A DNA stretch of 64,000 bases, from positions 1 through 64,000 of the forward strand of contig JACMPM010000136.1 in assembly GCA_014377485.1 (NCBI GenBank), written 5' to 3'. Positions 16,917 through 26,159 of the stretch are shown in pieces. A program made the position numbers and the translations under genes. Under the pieces are notes generated by a model that saw only the letters and a program-made list of their open reading frames with translations, was not told the DNA's origin and made no database searches. Numbering within the stretch: the stretch's first letter is position 1; the number at the start of each line of letters is the position of its first letter. The DNA comes from Bacteriovorax sp. Its GTDB lineage: Bacteria > Bdellovibrionota > Bacteriovoracia > Bacteriovoracales > Bacteriovoracaceae.

Positions 16917-18152
16917 TTAGTGGATAGAAGCAGGGATTTCAAATATTTTTTTTGCTTCTGCGAAAACTTCAAGGACAGTTGCAAGGTCAGTTTTATCATG
17001 AGAGGCCATATAACTTGTTCTGATAAGAGCTTCACCTTTAGGTACAGCGGGTGGAAGAACAGGTGTTGCGAACACACCTTGAGACTCTAAGAATTTTGTC
17101 ATTTTTAAAGCTTTCATATCATCCCCAATAAAAATCGGAATGATTGGAGTTTGAGAGCCATAGGTATAAAAACCTAAGTCTTTAAATCCATTTCTCATGA
17201 ACGCTACGTTTTCCCAAAGATTTTTAAGGAAAGATTCATCGCTCGTAACTAAATCTATACAAGCTGAAACAGTCGCAACGGCCGCAGGAGGCATTGAGGC
17301 TGAGAACATGAATGATCTAGCAGTATGACGAACGTAATCGATAGATTCATGGGAGCCAGAAATCACTCCACCTATAGAGGCAAATGATTTTGAGAAAGTT
17401 CCCATATTAAAATCGACATCTTTTGCGAGGTCGAAGTGGTGCATGGTCCCGCGGCCTTCTGGCCCCATAACTCCCATTCCGTGAGCATCATCAACATAAA
17501 CATAAGCGCCATATTTTTTAGCTAGAGCCACAACTTCAGGCAACTTCATTACGTCACCGGTCATTGAGAATACGCCGTCAGCAACAATGATCACGCGGTT
17601 AAAGCGAGTCACGTTACTTTCAAGAAGCTCTTCAAGGGAGCTCATATCATTGTGCTTGTATTTAAAAGTTGTTCCGAGTGCAAGTCTTGAAGAATCGATA
17701 ATAGAGGCGTGGTTTTCTGAATCAAAAAGCATTAAGTCTTTTGGACCGCATAGGGCCGAGAGAGAACCTAAGTTAGCTTGCATACCAGTTGAAAAAACGA
17801 TAGCAGCTTCATGACCTAAGTATTTAGCAATTTTAACGTCCAATTCTTCGTGGATATTAAGGTTACCATTTAAAAAACGAGATCCTGTACAGCCAGTTCC
17901 GTATTTTTCTATTGCTTTGATTGCTGCTTCTTTTACGTAAGGGTGGTGAGTGAGGCCAAGATAATTGTTTGATCCGATCATTATCTGCTTCTTACCTTTA
18001 ACGGTAACGGTTGAAGCTTCTGTTTCTTCTATAGCTCTAAAAAATGGGTAAAGATCATTTTCACGCATTAAATTAGCGCGCTCAATGAGCTTACTGCTAA
18101 AAGGAGTTTTGGCCATCTTTGGTTCTCTTGAGTCTTTTTTTGTTGTTTCCAT
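16917..18152 (-). CDS. spt: Serine palmitoyltransferase-like PLP enzyme
   Basis: 411 residues from the ATG at 18152; an ATG at 18116 (399 residues) is also plausible and loses nothing of the fold. Alpha-oxoamine synthase family (fold-type I PLP): 'NYLGLTHHPYVKEAAIKA', 'GTGCTGSRFLNGN', 'YVDDAHGMGVMGPEGRG' and the PLP lysine in 'GTFSKSFASIGG'. Relatives include BioF, KBL, HemA and SPT. I choose SPT because the two genes downstream match ceramide synthase and reductase. It would condense serine with a palmitoyl thioester to 3-ketosphinganine. It is the first gene of the operon; no dedicated acyl carrier protein gene is seen nearby. Confidence 0.85.
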   Translation of the reverse strand: METTKKDSREPKMAKTPFSSKLIERANLMRENDLYPFFRAIEETEASTVTVKGKKQIMIGSNNYLGLTHHPYVKEAAIKAIEKYGTGCTGSRFLNGNLNIHEELDVKIAKYLGHEAAIVFSTGMQANLGSLSALCGPKDLMLFDSENHASIIDSSRLALGTTFKYKHNDMSSLEELLESNVTRFNRVIIVADGVFSMTGDVMKLPEVVALAKKYGAYVYVDDAHGMGVMGPEGRGTMHHFDLAKDVDFNMGTFSKSFASIGGVISGSHESIDYVRHTARSFMFSASMPPAAVATVSACIDLVTSDESFLKNLWENVAFMRNGFKDLGFYTYGSQTPIIPIFIGDDMKALKMTKFLESQGVFATPVLPPAVPKGEALIRTSYMASHDKTDLATVLEVFAEAKKIFEIPASIH

Positions 18153-18273
18153 AATATCGGAAAAAACTACTCTCAAAGCCCTCTATCGTCAATCAAATTG
18201 ACCGGGTATGAAAAATCTACTTAATGCTAATTAAGCGAATATTTACAAGTAATTGAGGTGTGTTATAAACAGA

Positions 18274-19050
18274 TTAAGTTGGACCAGTTTTTTTGGCCAG
18301 GACTGTATCAAACTTCTTTTTCATCTCTTCGCCACGAGCTTCTGTAGATATTTTAATATAAAGTTCGTCTTCCGTTTTTCTCGCTAGGTCTTTAAATGAG
18401 ATTCCTACTTTAATTTTACCATTCACTTTTCCATCGGCGTCCATCATTGGGATTAAAACTGCAACTTGGGCGAGGGGAATGTAATAATTTTTTCGGTCAA
18501 AGCGCAAAGTGCATTCTTTAAATAGCAGGCCTTTGGCAAAGCGTTCTTTATTAGCATCTTCGATAATGAAGCTAGTCCCGCCGATTGAAATATCGAGGGC
18601 CTCAAAAACCTGGTCGTCGATTTTAAATTGTATAGGGATTACGGCACTGGCATTGAGCCGGAAATTTCCACGCTGTTGGCTTTTAAAAATATCTTGTTGA
18701 ATCTCAAGCGAATAGGTCAGGTCTTCAGGATGAAACTTAAATCTACCACCTGTAAAATAATTAATCTTATCTTCAATGGGAACTTTGATTAAGACCTGTT
18801 TGCCGGCCTTTTGTGAACCAGTTATTTTTGTAACAAGTTTACCCGTGGGTTTCATTTTAATAATTTTAGGATGAGGAAAATACTCCACTGCAATATAGAG
18901 CTCGGCCTGGTCTTCGTTTTCGCCTTTTTCCCAAATAGTAAGAGGATCAGCGTCTTCGAGGCTGCACTGCATTTGCATACTCTCAGCAAAGTCTTCAGGT
19001 GTGACTGGCTGAAAATAATGTTTCTTATTTGGATCCTTCTTTTCTGTCAT
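18274..19050 (-). CDS. PilZ-domain protein
   Basis: 258 residues from the ATG at 19050. A C-terminal PilZ domain (about 125-240) shows the c-di-GMP contacts: 'RGNFRLN' (RxxxR-like) and 'ALDISIGGTSF' (D/NxSxxG-like). The N-terminal half is a YcgR_N-like or otherwise unassigned beta domain. Such proteins transmit c-di-GMP levels to motility or secretion. No cyclase gene is adjacent; the HD-GYP-like protein at 28298 is the closest c-di-GMP-related gene. Confidence 0.8.
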   Translation of the reverse strand: MTEKKDPNKKHYFQPVTPEDFAESMQMQCSLEDADPLTIWEKGENEDQAELYIAVEYFPHPKIIKMKPTGKLVTKITGSQKAGKQVLIKVPIEDKINYFTGGRFKFHPEDLTYSLEIQQDIFKSQQRGNFRLNASAVIPIQFKIDDQVFEALDISIGGTSFIIEDANKERFAKGLLFKECTLRFDRKNYYIPLAQVAVLIPMMDADGKVNGKIKVGISFKDLARKTEDELYIKISTEARGEEMKKKFDTVLAKKTGPT

Positions 19051-19140
19051 ATTCACATATTTCGGCACTTAGCTTAGAATACTTTAACAAAGCTTATATT
19101 ATTCCTGACTTTGGCCCATAATTTAAGTAAAATTCCTCCA

Positions 19141-19962
19141 ATGAAAAGCTTTAATTTAGACAAAATGCCGACTGAACTTAGGGATGGCCTTGCCCATTAC
19201 CGAATGGGGACCGAATTGGAGTCAATAAATCTCAATTCCTACCTAGGCCTTGAGCTTAAGCTTCATTTTAAAAAAGAGATCAATTGCACTAATTGCGGGA
19301 CCCTCGTTAAAAAAGCCTATGCTGGAGGCTATTGCTATCCTTGCTCTATAAAGCTTGCTGAATGCGATCTGTGCATTTTAAAACCAGAGCTCTGCCATTA
19401 TGCCAAAGGAACTTGCAGACAACCTTCTTGGGGCGAAGCCAACTGTATGATCCCGCATTATATTTACCTGGCCAATTCCTCAGGGCTGAAGGTGGGAATT
19501 ACCCGTTCTACTCAAGTACCAACTCGCTGGATTGACCAGGGAGCTGTGGCTGCTCTTCCAATATTAAAAGTCAGTACTCGCTATCAGTCGGGAATTTTTG
19601 AAAAGCTTTTTGCCAGCGAGGTAAAGGATAAAACCGATTGGCGAAAAATGCTTAAAGGCAATATTGAAGAGATTGATCTCGAAGAAAAAAGAGACGAACT
19701 TTTTGAGCTTTTTGGAGAGTCCATCGACAAAATGGAAGGGGAATTTGGTGCAAGCCAAATCGAAATACTTGAGAGCAGCCTTGTTACGACTATCAATTAT
19801 CCGGTTCTGGAATATCCCGAAAAAGTTAGTTCCTTATCATTGGATAAAAACGAAGTAGTAGGAGGAACCCTCCTGGGTATTAAGGGGCAGTACCTGATAT
19901 TTAATACTGGAGTTATAAACATAAGAAGCCATACTGGTTACAAAATAGAACTGGAATTCTAG
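19141..19962 (+). CDS. DUF2797 protein with zinc-binding cysteine clusters
   Basis: 273 residues from the ATG at 19141; the earlier in-frame TTG at 19111 is less likely. Cysteine pairs 'CTNCGTLVKKAYAGGYCYPC' and 'CDLCILKPELCHYAKGTC' look like zinc knuckles, followed by the DUF2797 hallmark 'IYLANSSGLKVGITR' and 'PTRWIDQGA'. Function unknown, though the family is conserved in many bacteria. The next gene, pepN, starts 11 bases downstream, so they are probably an operon. Confidence 0.82.
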   Translation: MKSFNLDKMPTELRDGLAHYRMGTELESINLNSYLGLELKLHFKKEINCTNCGTLVKKAYAGGYCYPCSIKLAECDLCILKPELCHYAKGTCRQPSWGEANCMIPHYIYLANSSGLKVGITRSTQVPTRWIDQGAVAALPILKVSTRYQSGIFEKLFASEVKDKTDWRKMLKGNIEEIDLEEKRDELFELFGESIDKMEGEFGASQIEILESSLVTTINYPVLEYPEKVSSLSLDKNEVVGGTLLGIKGQYLIFNTGVINIRSHTGYKIELEF

Positions 19963-19972
19963 GGAGTAGAAA

Positions 19973-22573
19973 ATGAAAACTGATGCACCAAAAGTTATTA
20001 AATTAAATGAATACAAAAAACCAAATTACATGGTCGAAACAATTGATCTCGTAGTTCATCTGGAAAACACAGAAACATTGATTCAATCAAAGATGAAAAT
20101 AAAAAAATCTTCTGAAGAAATGGGTCCTCTGGTTTTAAATGGAGAAGAGCTCCAGCTGAAATCAGTAGCTGTAAATGGTAAAAAATTATCAGCTGGCGAC
20201 TATGTTTTAGATGGCGATCTGTTAACTATAAATGACGCTCCTTCTGAATTTACACTTGAAATTGAAAATACGCTTAATCCTGAAGCTAATAAAACACTTG
20301 ATGGTCTTTATAAGTCGGGAAGTATTTTTTGCACGCAAAATGAGCCGGAAGGATTTAGAAGAATTACTTATTACATCGACCGCCCTGACAATATGGCGAA
20401 GTTTACAACGAAGATCATTGCCGATAAAAAACTTTATCCTGTTCTCCTTTGTAACGGTAACCCGATAGCTCGAGGAGACCTTGAAGGTGGTAAGCATTTT
20501 GTAACCTGGGAAGATCCATTTAAAAAACCTTCGTATTTATACGCACTAGTTGCCGGTGACCTAGGTTCTATCAAAGACACTTATAAGACTACTTCCGGCC
20601 GCACTGTTGCTCTGGAAATTTATTGCGATAAAGGCAATGAAGATAAATGCCATCATGCTATGGAATCACTTAAAAAATCGATAAAATGGGATGAAGATCG
20701 TTTTGGTCTTGAGTACGATTTAGATATTTACATGATTGTTGCCGTTGATGCTTTCAATATGGGGGCAATGGAAAATAAAGGTCTGAATATTTTTAATTCA
20801 GCTTATGTATTGGCCGATCAAAAAAGTGCGACTGATACAAATTTCTATGGAATTGAATCTGTCATCGGACACGAATACTTTCACAACTGGACCGGAAACA
20901 GAATCACTTGTCGTGATTGGTTTCAATTAACACTTAAAGAAGGTTTAACGGTTTTTAGAGATCAGGAATTCTCGGCCGACATGAATTCTAGAAACGTTGA
21001 ACGCATTCAATCGGTTCAAGGTTTGAGAGCTACTCAATTCGCTGAAGATGCAGGGCCTACAAGTCATCCGATCAAACCAGAAACTTATATGGAAATTAAC
21101 AATTTCTATACCGCGACTATTTATGAAAAAGGGGCTGAAGTCATTCGTATGATTCAGACACTTTTAGGAGTAGCTGGATTCAGACGTGGGATGGATAAAT
21201 ATTTTGAACTATTCGACGGTCAGGCCGTTCGCACGGAAGATTTTATTCATGCGATGAGTGTTGCAAATAATAATTTTGATTTTACTCAATTTAAAAACTG
21301 GTATCGTCAAAACGGTACGCCGTTATTAAATGCAACTTCAAAATATGATGAAGCCAATAAACGTTTTACTCTGACTCTTAAACAGTCATTTCCTCTGAAT
21401 GCTCCGAAAGACGCGCAACCGTATCATATGCCAGTGAAGGTGGGATTAATTGGACCGGATGGATCGGATTTGGTGAATAAAGTTTTGGAATTAAAAACTG
21501 CTTCTCAAGAATTTATTTTCGAGAATATCAATGTTTTGCCAATAGCTTCTATTAACCGTGATTTTTCTGCACCGGTAAAATTAAGCACTGACCTAAGTTT
21601 TGAAGATCAGCTTTTTTTAATGGCCAACGACTCAGATGCTTTCAATAGATTTGAAGCGTCTCAAGTTGTTTCACTTAAAATCATGCTTGAGTTGATTGAA
21701 AAAGCTAAATCAAAATTGCCTCTGGAACTCGATAGTAAATACATAACTGCCTTTGGAAAAATACTGTCAGATAAATCAATTGATGAAGCTTTTAAAGCTC
21801 TTTCAATGACTATTCCAGCAGAGGGAATCTTGCATCAAGAGCAGGCTGAGATTTATTATCTGGAAACGGAATACGTAAGAACTTTTGTTAAGACGAGTCT
21901 TGCCCTTGCTCATCAAGAAAATCTTTTTAATCTTTATAAGTCTGTAGATCAGGGCAATGTTTATAAACTTGATCCTAAATCAATGGGACAAAGAGATTTA
22001 AAAAATAAATGTCTCGATCTTCTCTCTCTAGTTGATAGCGATAAGTATAAGTCGCTTTCAATGGAGCAATTTAAAACGGCCACTAATATGACTGATGAGC
22101 TTGGAGCTCTAAGCATAATGGTAAATGCGAATTTGGATAATAAGACCGAAGCTTTGACTGCATTTTATAGCAAGTGGAAATCAGAAACTCTAGTAATGCA
22201 AAAATGGTTAGGTGCTCAAGCGATGGCGAGCGATGACTCGGTTTACGATATGATTTTAAAACTTGAAAAAGACAGCGTTTATAATCGCACTATTCCAAAC
22301 TTAGTCAGATCCCTGCTTGGTACTTTTGTTGCAACTAATAAGGTTCAGTTTAATCACCATTCTGGCAGAGGTTACAAACTTATTGCCGATAGATTGCTTG
22401 ATCTAGATAAGTTGAATCCACAAATTGCTTCACGTTTGGCTTCAGGCTTCAAAGATTACAAACGGACTCCAAAAAATTTACAAGCATTTATGAAAATCGA
22501 ACTAGAAAGAATAATCAAAACAGATGGTCTTTCTAAAAATGTTTTTGAAATAGTTTCAAAAATTCTTGCATAA
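19973..22573 (+). CDS. pepN: Aminopeptidase N (M1 metallopeptidase)
   Basis: 866 residues, matching E. coli-type PepN length. The exopeptidase GAMEN motif ('NMGAMENKG') and zinc motif 'HEYFHNW' with the third ligand Glu in 'LTLKEGLTVFRDQEF' are intact. It removes N-terminal residues from peptides in the cytoplasm, the last step of protein breakdown. The absence of a signal peptide agrees. RBS GGGAG before the ATG at 19973. The DUF4442 gene begins 4 bases after its stop. Confidence 0.96.
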   Translation: MKTDAPKVIKLNEYKKPNYMVETIDLVVHLENTETLIQSKMKIKKSSEEMGPLVLNGEELQLKSVAVNGKKLSAGDYVLDGDLLTINDAPSEFTLEIENTLNPEANKTLDGLYKSGSIFCTQNEPEGFRRITYYIDRPDNMAKFTTKIIADKKLYPVLLCNGNPIARGDLEGGKHFVTWEDPFKKPSYLYALVAGDLGSIKDTYKTTSGRTVALEIYCDKGNEDKCHHAMESLKKSIKWDEDRFGLEYDLDIYMIVAVDAFNMGAMENKGLNIFNSAYVLADQKSATDTNFYGIESVIGHEYFHNWTGNRITCRDWFQLTLKEGLTVFRDQEFSADMNSRNVERIQSVQGLRATQFAEDAGPTSHPIKPETYMEINNFYTATIYEKGAEVIRMIQTLLGVAGFRRGMDKYFELFDGQAVRTEDFIHAMSVANNNFDFTQFKNWYRQNGTPLLNATSKYDEANKRFTLTLKQSFPLNAPKDAQPYHMPVKVGLIGPDGSDLVNKVLELKTASQEFIFENINVLPIASINRDFSAPVKLSTDLSFEDQLFLMANDSDAFNRFEASQVVSLKIMLELIEKAKSKLPLELDSKYITAFGKILSDKSIDEAFKALSMTIPAEGILHQEQAEIYYLETEYVRTFVKTSLALAHQENLFNLYKSVDQGNVYKLDPKSMGQRDLKNKCLDLLSLVDSDKYKSLSMEQFKTATNMTDELGALSIMVNANLDNKTEALTAFYSKWKSETLVMQKWLGAQAMASDDSVYDMILKLEKDSVYNRTIPNLVRSLLGTFVATNKVQFNHHSGRGYKLIADRLLDLDKLNPQIASRLASGFKDYKRTPKNLQAFMKIELERIIKTDGLSKNVFEIVSKILA

Positions 22574-22576
22574 ATA

Positions 22577-23026
22577 ATGGCATCAAGAAAAGCTTTCCTA
22601 CTTAAACTAATGAACTTCTGGCCTCCATTTTTGGGGGCCGGCATTCATGTTGATTTTATGTCTAAAGATTACCACCGCATAGTTGTCTCGATGAAGCTTC
22701 GCTTTTGGAATCGCAATTACGTTAATACTCATTATGGCGGATCTCTCTATTCGATGACCGATCCGTTTTATATGTTGATGCTCATGCAGATTTTAGGACG
22801 AGATTTTTTGATCTGGGACAAAGCTGCCTCTATTCGTTTTAAAAAACCTGGATTAGGTAAAGTCTCAGCAGTGTTTGAGCTTTCTAGTGAGCAAATTGAA
22901 TCTTTTAAAAATGATCTAAAAACCAAAGAGAAAATTGAACCCGTTTTAACAGTTTTAGTTCGAGATGAAGCCGGAAGCATTGTGGCCGAAGTTGAGAAAG
23001 TTCTTTTCATAAAAAATAAAAATTAG
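22577..23026 (+). CDS. DUF4442 hotdog-fold protein
   Basis: 149 residues. The pattern 'FWNRNYVNTHYGGSLYSMTDPFYM' is the hotdog helix region of DUF4442 (YiiD C-terminal/PaaI-like thioesterase) proteins. Catalytic residues are not clear, and the family is poorly characterised. Cotranscribed with pepN (4-base gap). It ends where the convergent secreted protein gene ends. Confidence 0.75.
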   Translation: MASRKAFLLKLMNFWPPFLGAGIHVDFMSKDYHRIVVSMKLRFWNRNYVNTHYGGSLYSMTDPFYMLMLMQILGRDFLIWDKAASIRFKKPGLGKVSAVFELSSEQIESFKNDLKTKEKIEPVLTVLVRDEAGSIVAEVEKVLFIKNKN

Positions 23027-23392
23027 TTATTTTTTACAATCAATTTTTTTTAATAATTTTAAACTTGTGCCTTTGTGATGGGCCAGTGGATCAGGTGCGA
23101 TGACTTTAATTGTTCCAATTGAAGCAACCAGGCCTCTGGTGAAATCCATTTTTTCTTCTATTTTCACATCAGCTTCGATCATTCGTCCGATATAGGGTGA
23201 GAGTTTGCTGGATTCGTTAAAATCTACTTTCAAATTAATTTCGGATTTTGAATCAGGGTTAATCACTAAACTTGAAACACCGTCTTTCATTATAACTTGG
23301 GCCGAAGCCAGGTACTCACCACAGGACCAAGCTTTCGGACAAACAGCAAGAGTGAGAAAAAGCAGAATGGACAAAGAAGAACGTATTTTCAT
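23027..23392 (-). CDS. Small exported hypothetical protein
   Basis: 121 residues with a signal peptide (roughly residues 1-23, ending AWS). The mature region is mostly beta-rich with few landmarks. No family recognised. Its stop is adjacent to the convergent DUF4442 stop. Upstream is the caspase-like gene on the same strand, 12 bases away, so the two may form an operon. Confidence 0.55.
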   Translation of the reverse strand: MKIRSSLSILLFLTLAVCPKAWSCGEYLASAQVIMKDGVSSLVINPDSKSEINLKVDFNESSKLSPYIGRMIEADVKIEEKMDFTRGLVASIGTIKVIAPDPLAHHKGTSLKLLKKIDCKK

Positions 23393-23404
23393 CAGGGATC
23401 CGTT

Positions 23405-24868
23405 TTACAGCACAAAATCTTTGCAAGCACTGCTTTGTTTCTTATCAATTTTAAGATTACTATACATAGAATCGTAAAGTTTTCTTTCTTCTAATGCAAT
23501 CTGATTTGCAATCGCATATGTCCCTTTCATCTCATTTAATTGATCTTTAAATTTTTGTTTATATTCATTTAAATTTGGATATTGGGAAAGTATTTCATTT
23601 TTTTTGTCCCGGGCCTTGGTATGCATTTCAATTGAGGCTTGAAATTGGGCCTGAGTATAAGGATCTTTTGCATTTTTTTTAGCGATAGTCACATTTCTGA
23701 TAATGGAATCGTAATCAGTTTCCATCATTTGTTTCCAGGTAAAATTTCCATCCATCGTAGCCGTTTTTCTCCCCACAGTTGAACTTCCATTGAACAATTC
23801 TTTGCGACTAAGTTCAGCTACTCCCCAAGAGCGTACTAAATTTATATAACGGTCTTGCTTTTCTTTATATTGATCGATTAAGTTTTTTATTTTTTTAATC
23901 TCAGGAATATTTTTATTCATATTAAGTACGCTTGCTGCACGAAGAGATTCTAATTGTTTTTGCAAATCATCATATTGATTTTGGCGGGTACAAAGTCCAC
24001 CGTTACTTGAAGCTTCTAAAAGGTAATTTGTCATTTTATCCAGGTTTGGATCTACTTCGTAATAATAAAGATAGGGAGTGAGGCTAGGATAAATTTCTTT
24101 GTTAATTGCTACTCCTTCCGGAGAAGAAATCATGGGATAAGAATTATCAGTTGTGCCTTTTCGAGTATCTAAAAATACATCTTCCAGCGATCTACCGGGC
24201 CTCATTTTATTGATAAAATTTTCTGAAAAAGTATTGTAACCAAAATGATTGGTACCAGTTGAAGAAATTACACATGTATTTTCATTTGCGAGCGACAAGC
24301 TATTTCCTGAGTGGCAACTAAAATCAATAATGGCCAATTTAATGCCTTTTTCTCGGGCCAAAGCTGTTAAGTTTTTAAGGGCATCTAAGCTCACATTAAT
24401 AGAACCAGAACCCGAAAGACTATTGCGGTCTAATTGCGAAACAGAAGAACCGACAGCTATCTGGTGAGTGCTATCGTTGTCAGATTTCATCGCTCCGTGC
24501 GTATCTATCATAAGCATTAGTTGGTCGCCGGCCTTCATCTGGCCGCTTTTAATTTGTTGTTCGTAGTTTTTAATGATGACTTCATAATTATTTTTAGTGA
24601 ACGAGCTCTTATTGATTGAATCGGAAAATTTCATTGCCATAATTGCTTCGGTCTGTGAGTGACCTCCGTTGAAGCTTATAACGTTTCTCCATTTATTTTT
24701 TTGTAAATAAGAATCGAGATAATTTAAAGTAGGATCAAAGATGGTGGAACTAATTTTTTCAGGTTCTCCTCCTCCACCTAACATGACGAATGTTCTCTCA
24801 ACGCTATGGACCTGCGATGAAGCCAGAATAACTGATAAAGTAATTGAACAAAAAATTGAGTATTTCAT
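23405..24868 (-). CDS. Secreted caspase-like (clan CD) cysteine peptidase
   Basis: 487 residues with a signal peptide (about 1-22). A clan CD layout is visible: a strand ending in 'LMLMIDTHGAMKSD' with His124-Gly125, then 'LAIIDFSCHSGNSLSL' with Cys185, as in C13/C14 caspase-hemoglobinase fold peptidases. An N-terminal segment 'RTFVMLGGGGEPE' could be the first fold strand. After about residue 270 the protein is largely helical and may form a coiled coil. The family in detail is not identified, and substrate specificity is unknown. Export suggests a role in prey or envelope processing, which is inference. Confidence 0.62.
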   Translation of the reverse strand: MKYSIFCSITLSVILASSQVHSVERTFVMLGGGGEPEKISSTIFDPTLNYLDSYLQKNKWRNVISFNGGHSQTEAIMAMKFSDSINKSSFTKNNYEVIIKNYEQQIKSGQMKAGDQLMLMIDTHGAMKSDNDSTHQIAVGSSVSQLDRNSLSGSGSINVSLDALKNLTALAREKGIKLAIIDFSCHSGNSLSLANENTCVISSTGTNHFGYNTFSENFINKMRPGRSLEDVFLDTRKGTTDNSYPMISSPEGVAINKEIYPSLTPYLYYYEVDPNLDKMTNYLLEASSNGGLCTRQNQYDDLQKQLESLRAASVLNMNKNIPEIKKIKNLIDQYKEKQDRYINLVRSWGVAELSRKELFNGSSTVGRKTATMDGNFTWKQMMETDYDSIIRNVTIAKKNAKDPYTQAQFQASIEMHTKARDKKNEILSQYPNLNEYKQKFKDQLNEMKGTYAIANQIALEERKLYDSMYSNLKIDKKQSSACKDFVL

Positions 24869-24931
24869 AGGCTAATGTCTCCTAAAAGATCTACTCATTG
24901 TGACATGCTTTAGAATTTCGCTCAATTAAAC

Positions 24932-24967
24932 TTTGCCCCAAAATGCCGAAGCTTTAATGGGGGCAAA
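24932..24967. other. GC-rich hairpin between divergent-ending genes
   Basis: TTTGCCCC (24932-24939) pairs with GGGGCAAA (24960-24967) around a 20-base loop, 45 bases downstream of the aldolase stop. No U-run follows on either strand, so it is a weak terminator candidate at best. Confidence 0.3.
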
Positions 24968-25012
24968 AATTTAATGAATTTATGGTGACTTAGCTGCTAT
25001 TTTCGAGAAATT

Positions 25013-26035
25013 TTATTGGAGTAGTGAACGTCCGCTTGATTTTAGATCATCACAGGCATGGGCAATTCTTTCTGTCATTCCAATCTCCGCGACCTTCAAC
25101 CACTCTCTTGGATCGTAATGTTTTTTAGATCCAACTTCGCCATCAATTTTTAAAACTTTGTCATAGTTCTTCAACATATAGTCCACGACTGGTCTGGTGT
25201 AAGTGTATTGAGTGTCGGTATCGATATTCATTTTAACTACGCCGTAGTTAAGTGTTTCGTGAATTTCATGGAGTTCAGATCCAGATCCTCCATGGAAAAC
25301 TAAAAAATGCTCAGCTTCGGCACCAAAAGTTTTTTTAACAGCATCTTGTCCGTCTTTTAAAATAGTCGGGCGAAGTTTTACATTTCCTGGCTTGTATACA
25401 CCGTGAACGTTTCCAAAAGTAGCAGCATACATAAAAGTCCCAAGTGGTCTCAGGGCGCGGGCAATTTCCACCATTTCATCAGGTGTGGTATAAAGTTTAT
25501 CAGCAGGTGCATGCTCGTTATTGACTCCATCTTCCTCTCCACCAACGACACCAGTTTCAACTTCCAGGATGATTTCACTTTTAGCGCATCTCTCCAACAG
25601 GGCCTTTGATTGTTTAATATTCTCGGCCAATGGAAGCTCAGATCCATCAAACATATGAGAGTTAAAAAGATTTGGGAGACCTTTTGCCCGGCGTTTTTCT
25701 GTCTCGGCAATAAGAGGAATCATGAAACTCTCCACGTATTGTGGGTGGCAATGGTCAGTATGCAGAGCAATTAGAATATTGTATCTGTCGGCCATTAGGT
25801 GAACGTGTTGAGCGAGTGAAATGGCTCCTAGGGCCATATCTCCGACCTTACCTGAAGCGAATTTTCCACCACCTGTAGACACTTGAATGATGCCATCGGA
25901 CTTTTTATCAGCAAATGCCTTAAGGGCAGCATTGGCTGTAGACATAGAAGTCACATTTATCGCTGGAAAAGCATATCCGCCCTTCTTGGCGCTCGAAAGC
26001 ATTTGTTTATATTGTTCGGGGGTTGCGATGGGCAT
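25013..26035 (-). CDS. fba: Class II fructose-bisphosphate aldolase
   Basis: 340 residues. Zinc ligand motif 'LHTDHCHP', Schiff-base-free class II glycine motifs 'VFHGGSGSE' and 'VVKMNIDTDTQYTY' are present. It cleaves fructose-1,6-bisphosphate in glycolysis and runs in reverse in gluconeogenesis. AAGGAG precedes the ATG. It is divergent from the E1 dehydrogenase gene with a 124-base gap in which both promoters must lie. Confidence 0.95.
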   Translation of the reverse strand: MPIATPEQYKQMLSSAKKGGYAFPAINVTSMSTANAALKAFADKKSDGIIQVSTGGGKFASGKVGDMALGAISLAQHVHLMADRYNILIALHTDHCHPQYVESFMIPLIAETEKRRAKGLPNLFNSHMFDGSELPLAENIKQSKALLERCAKSEIILEVETGVVGGEEDGVNNEHAPADKLYTTPDEMVEIARALRPLGTFMYAATFGNVHGVYKPGNVKLRPTILKDGQDAVKKTFGAEAEHFLVFHGGSGSELHEIHETLNYGVVKMNIDTDTQYTYTRPVVDYMLKNYDKVLKIDGEVGSKKHYDPREWLKVAEIGMTERIAHACDDLKSSGRSLLQ

Positions 26036-26159
26036 ATCAAACTCCTTATATTTAGCGTTAAATAATTCATTTTTTCAGTCGACAAATTGTAGGATGAAAA
26101 AAATTTTGTTACCATAAAAATCCAATATTGCAGATAATTTTAAATGACTTGGGGTACCT

